Below are positions 41,709 to 49,530 of a DNA stretch of 49,530 nt, piece by piece. The DNA is taken from assembly GCA_946187775.1 (NCBI GenBank), contig CAMHSI010000005.1, positions 1 through 49,530 on the forward strand, in the 5' to 3' direction. The notes beneath the pieces were generated by a model. That model was given only the letters and a program-made list of their open reading frames with translations. It was not told the DNA's origin and searched no databases. This DNA comes from an uncultured Clostridia bacterium. Its GTDB lineage: Bacteria > Bacillota > Clostridia > Christensenellales > Aristaeellaceae. The translations under genes and the position numbers were made by a program. The number at the start of each line of letters is the position of its first letter. Within the stretch, counting starts at the first letter, position 1.

Positions 41709-41738
41709 ATCATACAACTTGTACATACTTTTTACAAG
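41709..41738 (-). promoter_or_regulatory. Promoter of the second sugar importer with overlapping inverted repeat
   Basis: Minus-strand TTGTAA (41732-41737), 17-base spacer, TATGAT (41709-41714), 63 bases before the binding-protein start. An inverted repeat CTTGTA (41718-41723) / TACAAG (41733-41738) covers the -35 and spacer, so a repressor bound there would block RNA polymerase. Confidence 0.75.
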
Positions 41739-41805
41739 GGGCAATTGCGGAATATGGAGGGTTTTCCGACCAGATAATCGGTCTCCGATTCGCTGGAAAT
41801 GTTGC

Positions 41806-41819
41806 AGCAAACGTTTTCC
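41806..41819. promoter_or_regulatory. Weaker cre/LacI-like site
   Basis: AGCAAACGTTTTCC matches eight of the ten fixed positions of TGNAANCGNTTNCA, with a symmetrical AAACGTTT core. It lies about 70 bases upstream of the promoter of the second sugar importer. Besides this, the 357-base gap 41647-42003 holds only the promoter and the GH3 terminator. Confidence 0.4.
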
Positions 41820-41954
41820 GGGCTTTGTACTGAAATTGTTTTTTTCACTTTTTGCTTTTCCGGACTTGTATATATCCTTGAATTTTCTTCAATATCTTGT
41901 GGTTGTACGGCTTGGAATAATCAACTTTTGCGGCGCATTTCCAGGTAGTTTTCG

Positions 41955-41984
41955 TAAAAAACACCCGCCTTTTCCGGCGGGTGT
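41955..41984 (-). terminator. Terminator after the GH3 gene
   Basis: ACACCCGCC (41961-41969) / GGCGGGTGT (41976-41984), followed on the minus strand by TTTTTTAC. It lies 20 bases after the GH3 stop. Confidence 0.92.
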
Positions 41985-42003
41985 CCGATTCGGGTCCGGT
42001 GCC

Positions 42004-44286
42004 TCAGGGATTGTTCAGCAGCTTCAGCAGCTCTTCCATCTGCTTTTCGCTGTCCGCCCCTCCGCCGAAGCTGAGGGAACCCCGCAGGGGCATGTATTTC
42101 ATCATGGCCAGGGTCATATCCTCGGAGATGGCTTCCTTCGCCGCTTCGGTGGTTCCGTCGGAATTCTCCTCGTGGCCGAAGATCTCCATCGCCTGGTGCA
42201 TATAGTCCGTCATGATCTTCTTCGCCTTGGGATCCGCCATGATGTCCAGGTAGATGCTGTCCGGGGTGTAGTGCCGGGGCAGCTCCACCGTGGATTCCAC
42301 CTGCACCTCCGCCTTCAGCGGCAGGTTCCGGCTGGAATCCCCGACCTCAATGGTAAAGGCGCCTGTCTCCACGTGCCAGTCATGGATTTCCTCGTTCCAG
42401 TAGGCAAAGGACCGCTTGTCCAGGGTGAAGGCAACCTTTTTGCTTTCCCCGGGCTTAAGGAACACCTTTTGGAAGCCCTTCAGCTCCCGCAGGGGGCGCA
42501 GGGGCGTGCTCTCCACATCCCCGACGTACAGCTGGGCCACAGCCTTGCCGGCGCGCTTTCCGGTGTTCGTCACGACGGCGGTGACCTTCAGGGTATCGGT
42601 GTCCTTGATGCCCTTCCGGCTCAGCTTCAGGTCCGACCAGGCAAAGGTGGTATAGGACAGTCCGTGGCCGAAGGGGAACAGCACGTCCATCTTCTTTTTG
42701 TCATAGTAGCGGTAGCCGACAAAGACGCCTTCCCGGTATTCCGTCCGGTTGCCTTCCCCGCCGTAGTACAGGTAGGAGGGATTGTCCTCCAGCTTCAGGG
42801 GGAAGGTCTCCGGCAGGTGCCCGGAGGGATTCACGTCCCCGAAGAGCACCCGGACGGCGGCCTCGCCCACCGCCTGGCCCCCCAGGTAGGCTTCCAGCAC
42901 GGCCTTGACCTTTCCGATCCAGGGCATTTCCACCGGGGAGCCGTTGTGCAGCACCACCACGGTGTTGGGGTTGGCCTCCGCCACCGCCTCAATCAGGCGG
43001 TTCTGGCACTCCGGCATCCGCATGTTCGTCCTGTCGTAGCCCTCGGACTCATAGGAATCCGGCAGCCCGGCAAACACCACGGCCACCTTCGCCGCCTTTG
43101 CGGCCTCCACCGCCTTCCGCAGCCTGGAGGGCGTAAGGGAATCCTTCTCCACGGAATAGCCGGGGGCATAGGTCACCTTCAGCCCCGCCGCCCGGGCGGC
43201 CTCCAGGGCCCCGGTGGTCCGGAAGCAGTTGATATGGGAGCTGCCGCCGCCCTGGAACCTGGGCTTCTCCGCAAACTCGCCGATAAAGGCCACCCCTGCC
43301 CGCTTGCTGATAGGCAGGACCTTCTTTTCGTTCTTCAGCAGCACCATGCAGTCCGCGGCGATCTCCGCCGCCCGGGCATGCTGCTTTTCCTTGTCCCAGG
43401 GCGTATCCGGCTTCGCGTTTTCCAGGTAACGGAAGGTGATGTTCAGGATCCGTTCGCAGGCCTGGTCCACCAGCTTCTCATCCAGCTTCCCGGCCTTCAC
43501 CGCCGCCACGATCTTCCGGTCGTTGACGCCGCCGGAGGAGGGCATTTCCAGGTCCAGCCCGGCCGCCACCCCCGCGACCCGGTCGCTGACGGCGCCCCAG
43601 TCGGACATGACATACCCCTCAAAGCCCCATTCCTTCCGGAGCACCTCCGTCAGGAGCCAGGGGTTTTCGGAGGCGTACACGCCGTTGATCCGGTTGTAGG
43701 AGCACATCACCGTCCAGGGCTGGGCTTCCTTCACCGCCATCTCAAAGGGCGGGAAATAGATTTCCCGCATGGTGCGCTCGTCCGCGTCGGAAGAGGAGCT
43801 CATCCGGCGGTGCTCCTGGCTGTTCAGGGCAAAATGCTTGATGCTGGTGCCCACATTCCGGCTCTGGACCCCCTGGATCATGGCGGTGCACATCTTTCCC
43901 GCCAGGTAGGGGTCCTCGGAGAAGTACTCAAAATTCCGGCCGCACAGGGGGGAACGCTTGATGTTCACCGCCGGCCCCAGCACCACGGAAAGCTTTTCAT
44001 GCTGGCAGCTGTCCCCCAGCTCCTCCCCCATCTCCCGGATCATGTCCGGGTCGAAGGAGGCCGCCGTGGCGCTGGCCGCGGGGAAGCAGACCGCCTTGAT
44101 GCTGTCGTTGATCCCCAGGTGGTCCGCCGCCTCATCCTGCTTGCGCAGGCCGTGGGGGCCGTCGCTGACCATCACCCGTGGAATGCCGAGGCGCTCCACC
44201 GCCTTCGTGTGCCAGAAATCGTCCCCGGAGCACAGGCCCGCCTTTTCCTCCAGGGTCATCCGGGAAACCAGGGCTTTGACGTCCAT
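42004..44286 (-). CDS. Glycoside hydrolase family 3 beta-glucosidase
   Basis: Cleaves beta-linked glucosides or related sugars. It has 760 residues from the ATG at 44286 (AAGGAG upstream). There is no signal peptide, so it acts on imported oligosaccharides in the cytoplasm. The N-terminal barrel includes KHFALNSQE (150-158) and the nucleophile D229 in VMSDWGAV. The second domain follows, and near the end LFPFGHGLSYTTF introduces the C-terminal fibronectin III-like domain. It has its own promoter (44339-44368) and terminator, and sits upstream of the second sugar importer. Confidence 0.94.
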   Translation of the reverse strand: MDVKALVSRMTLEEKAGLCSGDDFWHTKAVERLGIPRVMVSDGPHGLRKQDEAADHLGINDSIKAVCFPAASATAASFDPDMIREMGEELGDSCQHEKLSVVLGPAVNIKRSPLCGRNFEYFSEDPYLAGKMCTAMIQGVQSRNVGTSIKHFALNSQEHRRMSSSSDADERTMREIYFPPFEMAVKEAQPWTVMCSYNRINGVYASENPWLLTEVLRKEWGFEGYVMSDWGAVSDRVAGVAAGLDLEMPSSGGVNDRKIVAAVKAGKLDEKLVDQACERILNITFRYLENAKPDTPWDKEKQHARAAEIAADCMVLLKNEKKVLPISKRAGVAFIGEFAEKPRFQGGGSSHINCFRTTGALEAARAAGLKVTYAPGYSVEKDSLTPSRLRKAVEAAKAAKVAVVFAGLPDSYESEGYDRTNMRMPECQNRLIEAVAEANPNTVVVLHNGSPVEMPWIGKVKAVLEAYLGGQAVGEAAVRVLFGDVNPSGHLPETFPLKLEDNPSYLYYGGEGNRTEYREGVFVGYRYYDKKKMDVLFPFGHGLSYTTFAWSDLKLSRKGIKDTDTLKVTAVVTNTGKRAGKAVAQLYVGDVESTPLRPLRELKGFQKVFLKPGESKKVAFTLDKRSFAYWNEEIHDWHVETGAFTIEVGDSSRNLPLKAEVQVESTVELPRHYTPDSIYLDIMADPKAKKIMTDYMHQAMEIFGHEENSDGTTEAAKEAISEDMTLAMMKYMPLRGSLSFGGGADSEKQMEELLKLLNNP

Positions 44287-44338
44287 GTTCTTTCTCCTTT
44301 TAAACTGTATTATTGGATTGTCTGCCTTGTTTTGCCAC

Positions 44339-44368
44339 ATTATGTCACGGGCAGGAACGCGCTGTCAA
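44339..44368 (-). promoter_or_regulatory. Promoter of the GH3 gene
   Basis: Minus-strand TTGACA (44363-44368), 18-base spacer, CATAAT (44339-44344), 52 bases before the GH3 start. It begins immediately after the MATE gene stop; I see no terminator between the two genes. Confidence 0.75.
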
Positions 44369-44371
44369 CGG

Positions 44372-45721
44372 TCAGTTCCCCCTCGTCAGGTTCTTCACCC
44401 ATTTGTATTTCCGGAAGCGGATCATCACCCAGGGAATCTTTCCCACCTCGTCCAGGCAGGTGCAGGCGTAAACCGCCAGGGGGTGCCAGTGGAACACAAA
44501 GGCTCCCAGCAGGGCCAGGGGAACGGCGATTCCCCACATGGTCACCGCCAGGGAATACATGTCGAAGACCGTATCCCCGCCCCCGTCCAGCACCCCGTTG
44601 ATGGTAACGGTATTGACGCAGCGGCCGATCATGTACACCGCCATGATCACCATCATGCCCGTCAGGTATCCCTGGGCCTCCTCCGTCAGCAGCACCATCC
44701 GCACCACCAGCGGCGTCAGGGCCAGCACCACCGCCGTGGAGCCGAAGCCGATCAGGAAGGACAGGTTCTTCAGCCGGATGCCGAAGGCCTTGCCCCGCTC
44801 CAGGTTCCCGGCCCCCAGCTCGTTGCCAACCATGATGCCCGCCGCGCTGGCCACGCCGTTGCACACGCAGCAGATCAGGTCCCGCACCACGGCCGCCACG
44901 GAGCTGGCCGCCGCAACGTCCGTGCCCAGGTGGCCCATGATGGCCGTATAGGAGGTGAAGCCCACGCCCCAGAGCAGCCCGCCGCCCAGCAGCGGCAGGC
45001 ACTGGCGGCGGAAATCCTTCCCCAGCTCCCGCTGCTTTTCAAAGAAACGGTTCCAGGCCGGCCGGACATACTTCTCCCCGGCGGATACAAAGACGCACGC
45101 CGCCAGCTCGATCCCCCGGGACAGGGTGGTGGCCAGGGCGGCGCCCCGGGCTTCCATCCGGGGAGCCCCCAGCAGGCCGAAGATGAAAACGCTGTTCAGC
45201 AGGATGTTCAGCACCACGGCGCCGCTGGATATCCACGCCGCCGGCACCACATGGTCCGTAACCTTCATCACGGTCAGGAAGCACTCGCAGATGCCCGTCA
45301 TCAGGTAGGATACCCCGGCGATCCGCAGGTAGCTGCTGCCGATGGCGATGATGGGCGCGTCGTGGGAGAACAGGCTCATGAGCAGCTCCGGCACGGTTTC
45401 GCAGGCAAGGAAAAAGAAGAGGGAAATCACGCCGTTCCACCGGAGGATCCGGTTGAAAATCAGCCGCAGGGTTTCCCGGTCTCCCTTGCCCCAGTACTGG
45501 GCGCCGAGAATGGACCCGGCCCCCGTCACGGACAGGATGAACATGTTCTGGACAAACTGCACCTGGGTCGCCAGGGAAACCGCCGTCATCTGGTCCTGGG
45601 CCACCCGGCCCAGCATCAGGGCGTCCCCGGCGGCCACCGAGGCCAGCATCAGGCTCTGGAAGGCAATGGGCAGGGTCAGTCTCCGCAGCTTGAGGTTAAA
45701 CTGTTTCCAATCGATATTCAT
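44372..45721 (-). CDS. MATE-family multidrug/metabolite efflux transporter
   Basis: Integral membrane exporter of 449 residues with twelve expected helices. Family features are GAGSILGAQYWGKGDRE in the first half and GIMVGNELGAGNLERGK in the second half, the paired MATE motifs. The start is the ATG at 45721, overlapping the stop of the prolyl-tRNA deacylase gene by four bases (ATGA); the longer frame upstream is only overlap with that gene. The substrate is unknown. Confidence 0.93.
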   Translation of the reverse strand: MNIDWKQFNLKLRRLTLPIAFQSLMLASVAAGDALMLGRVAQDQMTAVSLATQVQFVQNMFILSVTGAGSILGAQYWGKGDRETLRLIFNRILRWNGVISLFFFLACETVPELLMSLFSHDAPIIAIGSSYLRIAGVSYLMTGICECFLTVMKVTDHVVPAAWISSGAVVLNILLNSVFIFGLLGAPRMEARGAALATTLSRGIELAACVFVSAGEKYVRPAWNRFFEKQRELGKDFRRQCLPLLGGGLLWGVGFTSYTAIMGHLGTDVAAASSVAAVVRDLICCVCNGVASAAGIMVGNELGAGNLERGKAFGIRLKNLSFLIGFGSTAVVLALTPLVVRMVLLTEEAQGYLTGMMVIMAVYMIGRCVNTVTINGVLDGGGDTVFDMYSLAVTMWGIAVPLALLGAFVFHWHPLAVYACTCLDEVGKIPWVMIRFRKYKWVKNLTRGN

Positions 45722-46266
45722 GCCTCTTCCCCCGTCAGATGGACAATTCGGGGCGCGTGGCCGGTGGCGGGAAGGAAAACCTCCAGCAGGTCCTTCGTGC
45801 GCAGCTTCAGGCTGGAGGTGCAGACGCAGGGATGGCACCCCACATATTCGCCCTTCAGCACATCCTCGTCCATCAGCAGCTGCACCGCCCGGCCGGTATC
45901 GTTCATCAGGCCCATGACGCTCACGGCGCCGGGCTCGATATCCAGGTATTTCAGCATGTCCGCCGGATCCGCGAAGGACAGGCGGGCGGAGTTGATCTGG
46001 GCGGAGAGCTCCTTCGTCCTGAACTTCTTGTCTCCGGGCATCATCAGCAGGTAAAAGGCCGTCTTCTGCCGGTTGCACAGGAAAAGGTTCTTGCAGATGA
46101 GCACCCCCAGCACCGCGTCGATGGCGTTGCAGGCCTCCATGTTGTCCGCCCGTTCATGGTCCGTCCGCGTGTAGCGGATCCCCAGCTGGTCCAGTTTGTC
46201 ATAGGTGCGGATTTCCCGCGCCAGGCGCCCCTCCGTGTTCTCCGGGCGCCCCGTGAAAAGCTCCAT
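45718..46266 (-). CDS. Prolyl-tRNA deacylase, YbaK/ProX (PrdX-like) family
   Basis: Stand-alone editing domain that removes wrong amino acids from tRNA-Pro. It has 182 residues. The conserved lysine in CKNLFLCN (K59) and the core blocks FRTKELS, EPGAVSVMGLMND and GCHPCVCTSSL mark the PrdX subgroup. It is co-transcribed with the MATE exporter and has its own promoter. The family usually acts alongside ProRS. Confidence 0.9.
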   Translation of the reverse strand: MELFTGRPENTEGRLAREIRTYDKLDQLGIRYTRTDHERADNMEACNAIDAVLGVLICKNLFLCNRQKTAFYLLMMPGDKKFRTKELSAQINSARLSFADPADMLKYLDIEPGAVSVMGLMNDTGRAVQLLMDEDVLKGEYVGCHPCVCTSSLKLRTKDLLEVFLPATGHAPRIVHLTGEEA

Positions 46267-46301
46267 CCGGCCGATTCCTCCATGCCGCGTTTTCTCACGC
46301 C

Positions 46302-46330
46302 ATTATAGCAGAGGGCACGGAGGGTGAAAA
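46302..46330 (-). promoter_or_regulatory. Promoter of the deacylase-MATE operon
   Basis: Minus-strand TTTTCA (46325-46330), 17-base spacer ending TGC, TATAAT (46302-46307), 36 bases before the start. The extended -10 (TGCTATAAT) compensates for the weak -35. Confidence 0.7.
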
Positions 46331-46342
46331 GCCTCTGTTCGC

Positions 46343-46371
46343 TTTTCTTTCCCCGGGAAATCCGGTATAAT
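46343..46371 (+). promoter_or_regulatory. Promoter of rarA
   Basis: TATAAT (46366-46371) lies 37 bases before the rarA ATG. A 17-base spacer leads to TTTTCT (46343-46348), a weak -35. It is divergent from the deacylase promoter, with the two -35 boxes only 12 bases apart. Confidence 0.55.
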
Positions 46372-46407
46372 GGCAGCAAAGATTCCGCGTGAAAGGAGCC
46401 CTGTTCC

Positions 46408-47754
46408 ATGAGTGAAACCCTGCTGCCCCGGGAGGAAGCGTCCCTGTCCGGGGAGCCCCTTGCGGCCCGGATGCGGCCGGCGAGCCTGGATGAGATCGTG
46501 GGGCAGCAGCATCTCCTGGGCCCGGGGAAGGTGCTCCGCCGCCTGATCACCCAGGATGTCATCTCCTCCATGATCTTCTGGGGTCCGCCCGGCGTGGGGA
46601 AAACGACCCTGGCCCGGGTCATCGCGCTTCAAACCAAAGCAGCCTTCATCGATTTCTCCGCCGTCACCAGCGGCATCAAGGAAATCCGCCAGGTCATGCT
46701 CAAGGCGGAGGAAAACCGCGCCTATGGCGTGCGCACCATCGTCTTCGTGGATGAAATCCACCGGTTCAACAAGGCCCAGCAGGACGCCTTCCTGCCCTTT
46801 GTGGAGAAGGGGAGCATCGTGCTCATCGGCGCCACAACGGAGAATCCCTCCTTCGAGGTCAACAGCGCGCTGCTCTCCCGGTGCAAGGTCTTCGTCCTCC
46901 AGGCCCTGTCCCGGGAGGATATCCTTTCCCTGCTGCGCCGGGCCCTTACGGATCCCCGGGGCTTCGGGCGGGAAAAGGTCTCCCTCAGCGAGGAAGCGCT
47001 TCTTGCCATCGCGGATTTTTCCTCCGGCGATGCCCGCACCGCCCTGGGCACCCTGGAGATGGTGGTGCTCAACGGGGAGGCCGGGGAGGATGGGATCACC
47101 GTTTCGGATGAAAGGGTGGCCCAGTGCCTGAGCCGGAAGAACCTCATGTATGATAAGGACGGGGAGGAGCATTACAATATCATCTCCGCCCTGCATAAAT
47201 CCATGCGCAATTCCGATCCAGACGCCGCGGTTTACTGGATGATGCGGATGCTGGAGGGCGGGGAGGATCCCCTGTATATCGCCCGGCGGGTGCTCCGCTT
47301 CGCCGCGGAGGACGTGGGGCTGGCGGATCCCCGGGCCATGGAGGTGGCCGTGGCGGCCTACCAGGCCTGCCATTTCATCGGGGTGCCGGAGTGCAATGTC
47401 CACCTGGCGGAGGCGGTGGTCTATATGTCCCTGGCCTCCAAGTCCAATGCCATGGAAATGGCGGTGAACGAGGCGCAGGAGGCCATCCGGAAGGAGCCGG
47501 ACGCCCCGGTTCCCCTCGTCATCCGCAACGCCCCCACCCGCCTCATGAAGCAGCTGGACTACGGCCGGGGATACCAGTATGCCCATGACTATGCCGAAAA
47601 GGTAACGGCCATGCAGTGCCTCCCGGATAACCTGGCTGGCCGCCGTTTTTACCATCCCACGGACCAGGGGCAGGAAGCGCGCTATAAGGAGCGCCTGGAG
47701 CAGATCCTCGCCTGGAAAGGGGAACAGCGGAAAAAGGAGGGATCCGGAAAGTGA
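46408..47754 (+). CDS. rarA: Replication-associated recombination protein A (RarA/MgsA)
   Basis: AAA+ ATPase that acts at stalled replication forks, 448 residues, the usual length. Walker A is GPPGVGKT (59-66), Walker B DEIHRF (115-120), sensor 1 GATTENPSF, and an SRC arginine-finger region (LLSRCKVF). The C-terminal tetramerisation part is intact (MLEGGEDPLYIARR, YARGYQ-like GRGYQYAHDY). The start follows AAAGGAG. Its stop overlaps the GTG start of the next gene. Confidence 0.96.
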   Translation: MSETLLPREEASLSGEPLAARMRPASLDEIVGQQHLLGPGKVLRRLITQDVISSMIFWGPPGVGKTTLARVIALQTKAAFIDFSAVTSGIKEIRQVMLKAEENRAYGVRTIVFVDEIHRFNKAQQDAFLPFVEKGSIVLIGATTENPSFEVNSALLSRCKVFVLQALSREDILSLLRRALTDPRGFGREKVSLSEEALLAIADFSSGDARTALGTLEMVVLNGEAGEDGITVSDERVAQCLSRKNLMYDKDGEEHYNIISALHKSMRNSDPDAAVYWMMRMLEGGEDPLYIARRVLRFAAEDVGLADPRAMEVAVAAYQACHFIGVPECNVHLAEAVVYMSLASKSNAMEMAVNEAQEAIRKEPDAPVPLVIRNAPTRLMKQLDYGRGYQYAHDYAEKVTAMQCLPDNLAGRRFYHPTDQGQEARYKERLEQILAWKGEQRKKEGSGK

Positions 47755-49454
47755 AAAAAAGGCTCTGCCTCCTGCTTTGCTGCCTGCTGGCGCTGTGCCC
47801 GGCGCTTTCCCGCCCGCCGGCCCTCGCCGCCGGGGAGGACGCTCCCTCCGCAATCCGGGTGCTCCTGCGCCGCCTGTCCATGAAGGAACGGGCAGACCTC
47901 ACCTTCACCGGAACCTACCTGGCCCGCTCCGCCTCCGGCACCGAGCTGCTGCTTGCCTCCGGCACAAAGGCCGCGGTGCTCCTGGAAAACGGAAGCCTCA
48001 TCCTCCATGCCGGCGGGGTTTCCGCCGATATGGGAAAATCCCTGTCCCTCCTGCGACAGTCCTCCGGGGAAACCACCCCCGGCATCCATTTCAATCTGCA
48101 GCCCGGCTTCTATCCCGGGGACCTGCTCCTCACCGCCGGGGAAGACGGCATCTCCCCCGTGCTCACCCTCCCGCTTGAAACCTACCTGAAGGGCGTCGTT
48201 CCTTATGAGATGGGGGACGGCTTTCCGGAGGAAGCCCTCAAGGCCCAGGCGGTCTGCGCCCGCACCTATGCCCTTTCCCATCTGAATCCGAAGAACGCCT
48301 GGGACGTGGTGGATACCACCAATGACCAGGTCTTCCGGGGCCTTTCCCAAAGCTCGCCCAAGTCCGAATCCGCCGTGGACACCACCGCCGGCCTGGTGCT
48401 TCAGTGCGAAGGAAAGCTCATCACCGCCTGGTACAGCGCTTCCAACGGCGGCCAGACGGAGCTTCCCGCCAATGTCTGGCCCGGGGAAGCCCCCCGCTGT
48501 TTCGAAATGAAGGACGACCCCTGGGACGCGGCCAACCCGGACGCCACCGTCCGCACCTGCACGGTGAACCGGGACGCCTCCGGCCTTTCCCCCGCCTTTG
48601 TAAAGCTCCTGCGGCAAGCCCTGCTCCGGGATCCCCTGCAGGCAGAGCGCGTCCCGGATGAAGCGGATTTCCGGGTGGGGAAGATCCTGGCCCTAGAGCT
48701 GGAGGAGCCCCGGTTCCCCGCCCCCAGCCGCCTCATGACCCGGCTGAAGGTCACTTTTGAATCCAGCGGCCTCCCGCCCGCTCCCGCGCCCTCCGGTGCC
48801 CCGGAAGACGAGGAGGAGCTGGACATCCAGGAGCTGCTTTCCGCCCTGCCCCACACCGTGACCCTGGATCTGTTCCCGGAGGCGGTCATCGCCCTGGGTT
48901 TAAGCGTTTCCGGCGCCAACAATGAGATCGTCTCCGTCCGGGAGGAGGAGGATGCCTTCGTCCTCACCGCCGGCCGCTTCGGCCACGGCGTGGGCCTCAG
49001 CCAGCGGGGCGCCCAGCAGATGGCCCGGGAGGGCGAAAAAAACTTCCGGGAGATCCTGGCCTTCTATTATCCCGGCGCCTCCCTGGAGGAATACGCCGCC
49101 AAACCAGGCCCCCTGCCGACCCCGCCGCCCCTGCTGGCCGGGGATCCCGGCCCGGCCCCCACCGCAACCCCGAAGCCCACCCTCATGCCCGTCACCGGAG
49201 AACTCCCGGAGGGCGCCCGCCTGGCCCGGGTGGCAAACATCTCCCGGGACAGCTCCCTGAACCTCCGCTCCCAGCCCTCCGCCGGGGCGGAAGTGCTCCT
49301 GCGCCTGTATTTCGGCCAGCCCCTCGTCGTCCTGGAGCAGGCCGATGTCCCCGGCTGGGTCCGGGTGAAAACCGACGCCGCGGAAGGCTTCGTCATGGAG
49401 TCCTTCCTGGTTTATGAGGACGCGGCCCCGGCGGCGGCCGCCCCCGCGGCCTGA
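47751..49454 (+). CDS. SpoIID/LytB-domain secreted protein with C-terminal SH3 domain
   Basis: Probable lytic transglycosylase or peptidoglycan-binding protein outside the membrane, 567 residues. It starts at a GTG overlapping the rarA stop (GTGA), behind AAGGAGG. The signal peptide is cysteine-rich (LCLLLCCLLALCPAL) but has no lipobox and is cleaved probably after ALAA. The SpoIID domain (about 110-430) contains YLKGVVPYEM (E153, candidate catalytic) and LKAQAVCARTYAL, and ends with GHGVGLSQRGAQQMA. A Pro-rich linker leads to a bacterial SH3 domain at about 490-560. Whether it acts in sporulation is not shown. Confidence 0.92.
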   Translation: MKKRLCLLLCCLLALCPALSRPPALAAGEDAPSAIRVLLRRLSMKERADLTFTGTYLARSASGTELLLASGTKAAVLLENGSLILHAGGVSADMGKSLSLLRQSSGETTPGIHFNLQPGFYPGDLLLTAGEDGISPVLTLPLETYLKGVVPYEMGDGFPEEALKAQAVCARTYALSHLNPKNAWDVVDTTNDQVFRGLSQSSPKSESAVDTTAGLVLQCEGKLITAWYSASNGGQTELPANVWPGEAPRCFEMKDDPWDAANPDATVRTCTVNRDASGLSPAFVKLLRQALLRDPLQAERVPDEADFRVGKILALELEEPRFPAPSRLMTRLKVTFESSGLPPAPAPSGAPEDEEELDIQELLSALPHTVTLDLFPEAVIALGLSVSGANNEIVSVREEEDAFVLTAGRFGHGVGLSQRGAQQMAREGEKNFREILAFYYPGASLEEYAAKPGPLPTPPPLLAGDPGPAPTATPKPTLMPVTGELPEGARLARVANISRDSSLNLRSQPSAGAEVLLRLYFGQPLVVLEQADVPGWVRVKTDAAEGFVMESFLVYEDAAPAAAAPAA

Positions 49455-49466
49455 CCGGGTTTTTAT

Positions 49467-49502
49467 TCACCTATTGACTTGATAGGCAAATGGTGATATG
49501 CT
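49467..49502 (+). promoter_or_regulatory. Promoter embedded in nested inverted repeats (Rrf2/IscR-like operator?)
   Basis: TTGACT (49474-49479), 17-base spacer, TATGCT (49497-49502). An inner repeat CCTAT (49470-49474) / ATAGG (49482-49486) brackets the -35. An outer repeat TCACC (49467-49471) / GGTGA (49492-49496) spans to the -10. The gene lies beyond the window. The pattern resembles sites of Rrf2-family regulators, by recollection of their general form. Confidence 0.55.
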
Positions 49503-49530
49503 TTCAGCAATTGTTTTTTTAAATGCTTTG

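Noticed and set aside
41254..44601. A 1115-codon open frame on the plus strand
   Set aside because: Antisense to the GH3 gene, the importer receptor and their gap. Same codon-bias artefact, no recognisable motif.
45722..46078. Upstream extension of the MATE frame
   Set aside because: The extra 119 residues overlap the prolyl-tRNA deacylase in another frame, are Arg/Gly/Pro-rich, and the ATGA overlap marks the real start at 45721.
49436..49480. Terminator after the SpoIID-like gene
   Set aside because: GGCCGC/GCGGCC (49436-49451) overlaps the stop codon, and the T-run is eight bases away from the stem, so evidence is too weak to call.

Overview
The window reads as chromosomal DNA of a GC-rich Firmicute of the class Clostridia. 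The evidence is Gram-positive style ribosome-binding sites (AGGAGG) in front of most genes, clean TTGACA/TATAAT promoters with 16-18 base spacers, a SpoIID-domain protein, a type III pantothenate kinase and ECF transporter, and many sugar ABC transporters. The signal peptides (MKKxxxLxLAL... ending A-x-A before an acidic residue, with no lipobox) remind me of rumen or gut Christensenellales/Aristaeellaceae-like bacteria, but that placement is a guess. I found no phage, insertion sequence, CRISPR array or tRNA gene.

Layout. Almost everything up to 46.27 kb lies on the minus strand. Positions 1-151 hold what looks like a strong rRNA-type promoter and leader pointing out of the left edge. Next, 0.3-4.9 kb is a three-gene ABC importer (binding protein, fused double permease, ATPase). 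From 5.1-10.1 kb is a housekeeping operon: ECF S component, coaX, hom, a HAD-phosphatase/thymidylate-kinase fusion, and mnmA. A serine hydrolase and yebC follow (10.3-12.3 kb). A complete branched-chain amino acid importer livKHMGF occupies 12.4-17.2 kb. From 17.3-26.5 kb is a second housekeeping run: secA, prfB, a DUF1461 membrane protein, tsaD, uvrA and a short formate/nitrite-type channel. From 26.6-31.0 kb is a cell-envelope block: polysaccharide deacetylase, a membrane-anchored CARDB-like repeat protein with an Ala/Glu/Lys-rich tail, and a zinc-ribbon membrane protein.

From 31.1-44.3 kb the window becomes an accessory carbohydrate region. It holds an lplBC-type operon with two different binding proteins and an unrecognised 590-residue, possibly glycosidase-like enzyme; a second sugar importer of visibly lower GC (38.46-41.65 kb); and a GH3 beta-glucosidase. 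Neither sugar importer has its own ATPase. A cre/LacI-type operator lies upstream of the lpl operon. A MATE exporter and a prolyl-tRNA deacylase form a small operon (44.4-46.3 kb). These are divergent from the plus-strand pair rarA and spoIID/lytB-like (46.4-49.45 kb). The right edge ends in a promoter embedded in nested inverted repeats that presumably drives the next gene.

Recurring design features are: all five binding proteins have type-I rather than lipoprotein signals; each binding-protein gene is followed directly by a strong RNA hairpin that probably raises its expression over its operon partners; and genes inside operons are coupled by ATGA, GTGA or TTGA overlaps.
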